Below, piece after piece: positions 13,013 to 13,103 of a stretch of 13,103 nucleotides of DNA. Origin of the DNA: an uncultured Microcaldota archaeon (GTDB lineage Archaea > Micrarchaeota > Micrarchaeia > Anstonellales > Bilamarchaeaceae); NCBI GenBank assembly GCA_903835325.1, contig CAILMU010000140.1:1-13103 (forward strand), in the 5' to 3' direction. How positions within the stretch are numbered: position 1 is the stretch's first letter; each line of letters starts with the position of its first letter. A program made the position numbers and the translations under genes. Under the pieces are notes generated by a model. It was not told the DNA's origin. It searched no databases and saw nothing but the letters and a program-made list of their open reading frames with translations.

Positions 13013-13103
13013 TCATCCGCCGATCTTCAGTTTCGCCAGGTAAGAGCCTATCAGCGTCCAATTCACGAATATTATGTAGGCCAGCAGGAGCAGAAGGAGG
13101 AAA
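13013..13103 (-). CDS. C-terminal fragment of an unidentified integral membrane protein
   Basis: Only the last 29 codons and the TGA (13013-13015) are inside the window. The visible peptide starts with a very hydrophobic segment (FLLLLLLAYIIFV), then NWTLIGSYLAKLKIGG, so the protein ends with a membrane helix and a short basic tail. It is convergent with pyrF, with 41 bases between the two stops. The frame is open through the edge and codon use resembles the neighbours, but 29 residues do not allow a family to be named. Confidence 0.55.
   Translation of the reverse strand, partial: FLLLLLLAYIIFVNWTLIGSYLAKLKIGG

Overview
The window looks archaeal. Pilin-like proteins carry class III (FlaK/PibD-type) signal peptides, several proteins are dense in N-X-S/T sequons, and a KaiC/ArlH-like ATPase sits in a pilus locus. 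Candidate promoters are A/T boxes about 27 bases from the start region, and one terminator is a long oligo-T tract. Nothing fixes the lineage; a DPANN-type archaeon (Micrarchaeota or Diapherotrites-like) is my guess, with low confidence.

Layout. Positions 1-7748 (minus strand) form one archaeal type IV pilus or secretion locus. In transcription order it encodes: a KaiC/ArlH-like ATPase; a very large pilin-like protein with Ig-like repeats and a von Willebrand A (VWA) domain; a short classical class III pilin; three smaller membrane-anchored pilin-like proteins; then, behind its own TATA-like box, a GspE/TadA-type secretion ATPase with an N-terminal helix-turn-helix-like segment; and a TadC/GspF-type membrane platform protein cut off by the window edge. 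Overlapping or closely spaced genes (TTGACTGA, ATGA, 3-base gaps) support co-expression. The simplest reading is that ATPase and platform assemble a filament of the small pilins, with the VWA protein as a minor or tip adhesin and the KaiC-like protein as a regulatory or assembly ATPase, as ArlH, ArlI and ArlJ act in the archaellum. No prepilin peptidase is in the window.

Positions 7812-10517 (minus) encode a complete P2A calcium-type P-type ATPase with its own TATA-like box. Positions 10587-10682 are a long polypyrimidine tract on the minus strand, probably the terminator of the next gene, 10695-11642, a lipid-anchored extracytoplasmic FKBP peptidyl-prolyl isomerase.

Positions 11643-12161 hold no convincing gene but are packed with inverted repeats, including a nested multi-branched element with mutually exclusive pairings (11689-11801) and a perfect 20-base palindrome (11927-11946). 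Orotidine 5'-phosphate decarboxylase (type 2 PyrF) follows on the plus strand at 12162-12971. The last 91 bases hold the C-terminus of an unidentified membrane protein on the minus strand, convergent with pyrF.

The most notable items are the VWA-bearing class III pilin, with its domain inserted in the metal-site loop, and the structured gene-free element upstream of the FKBP gene.
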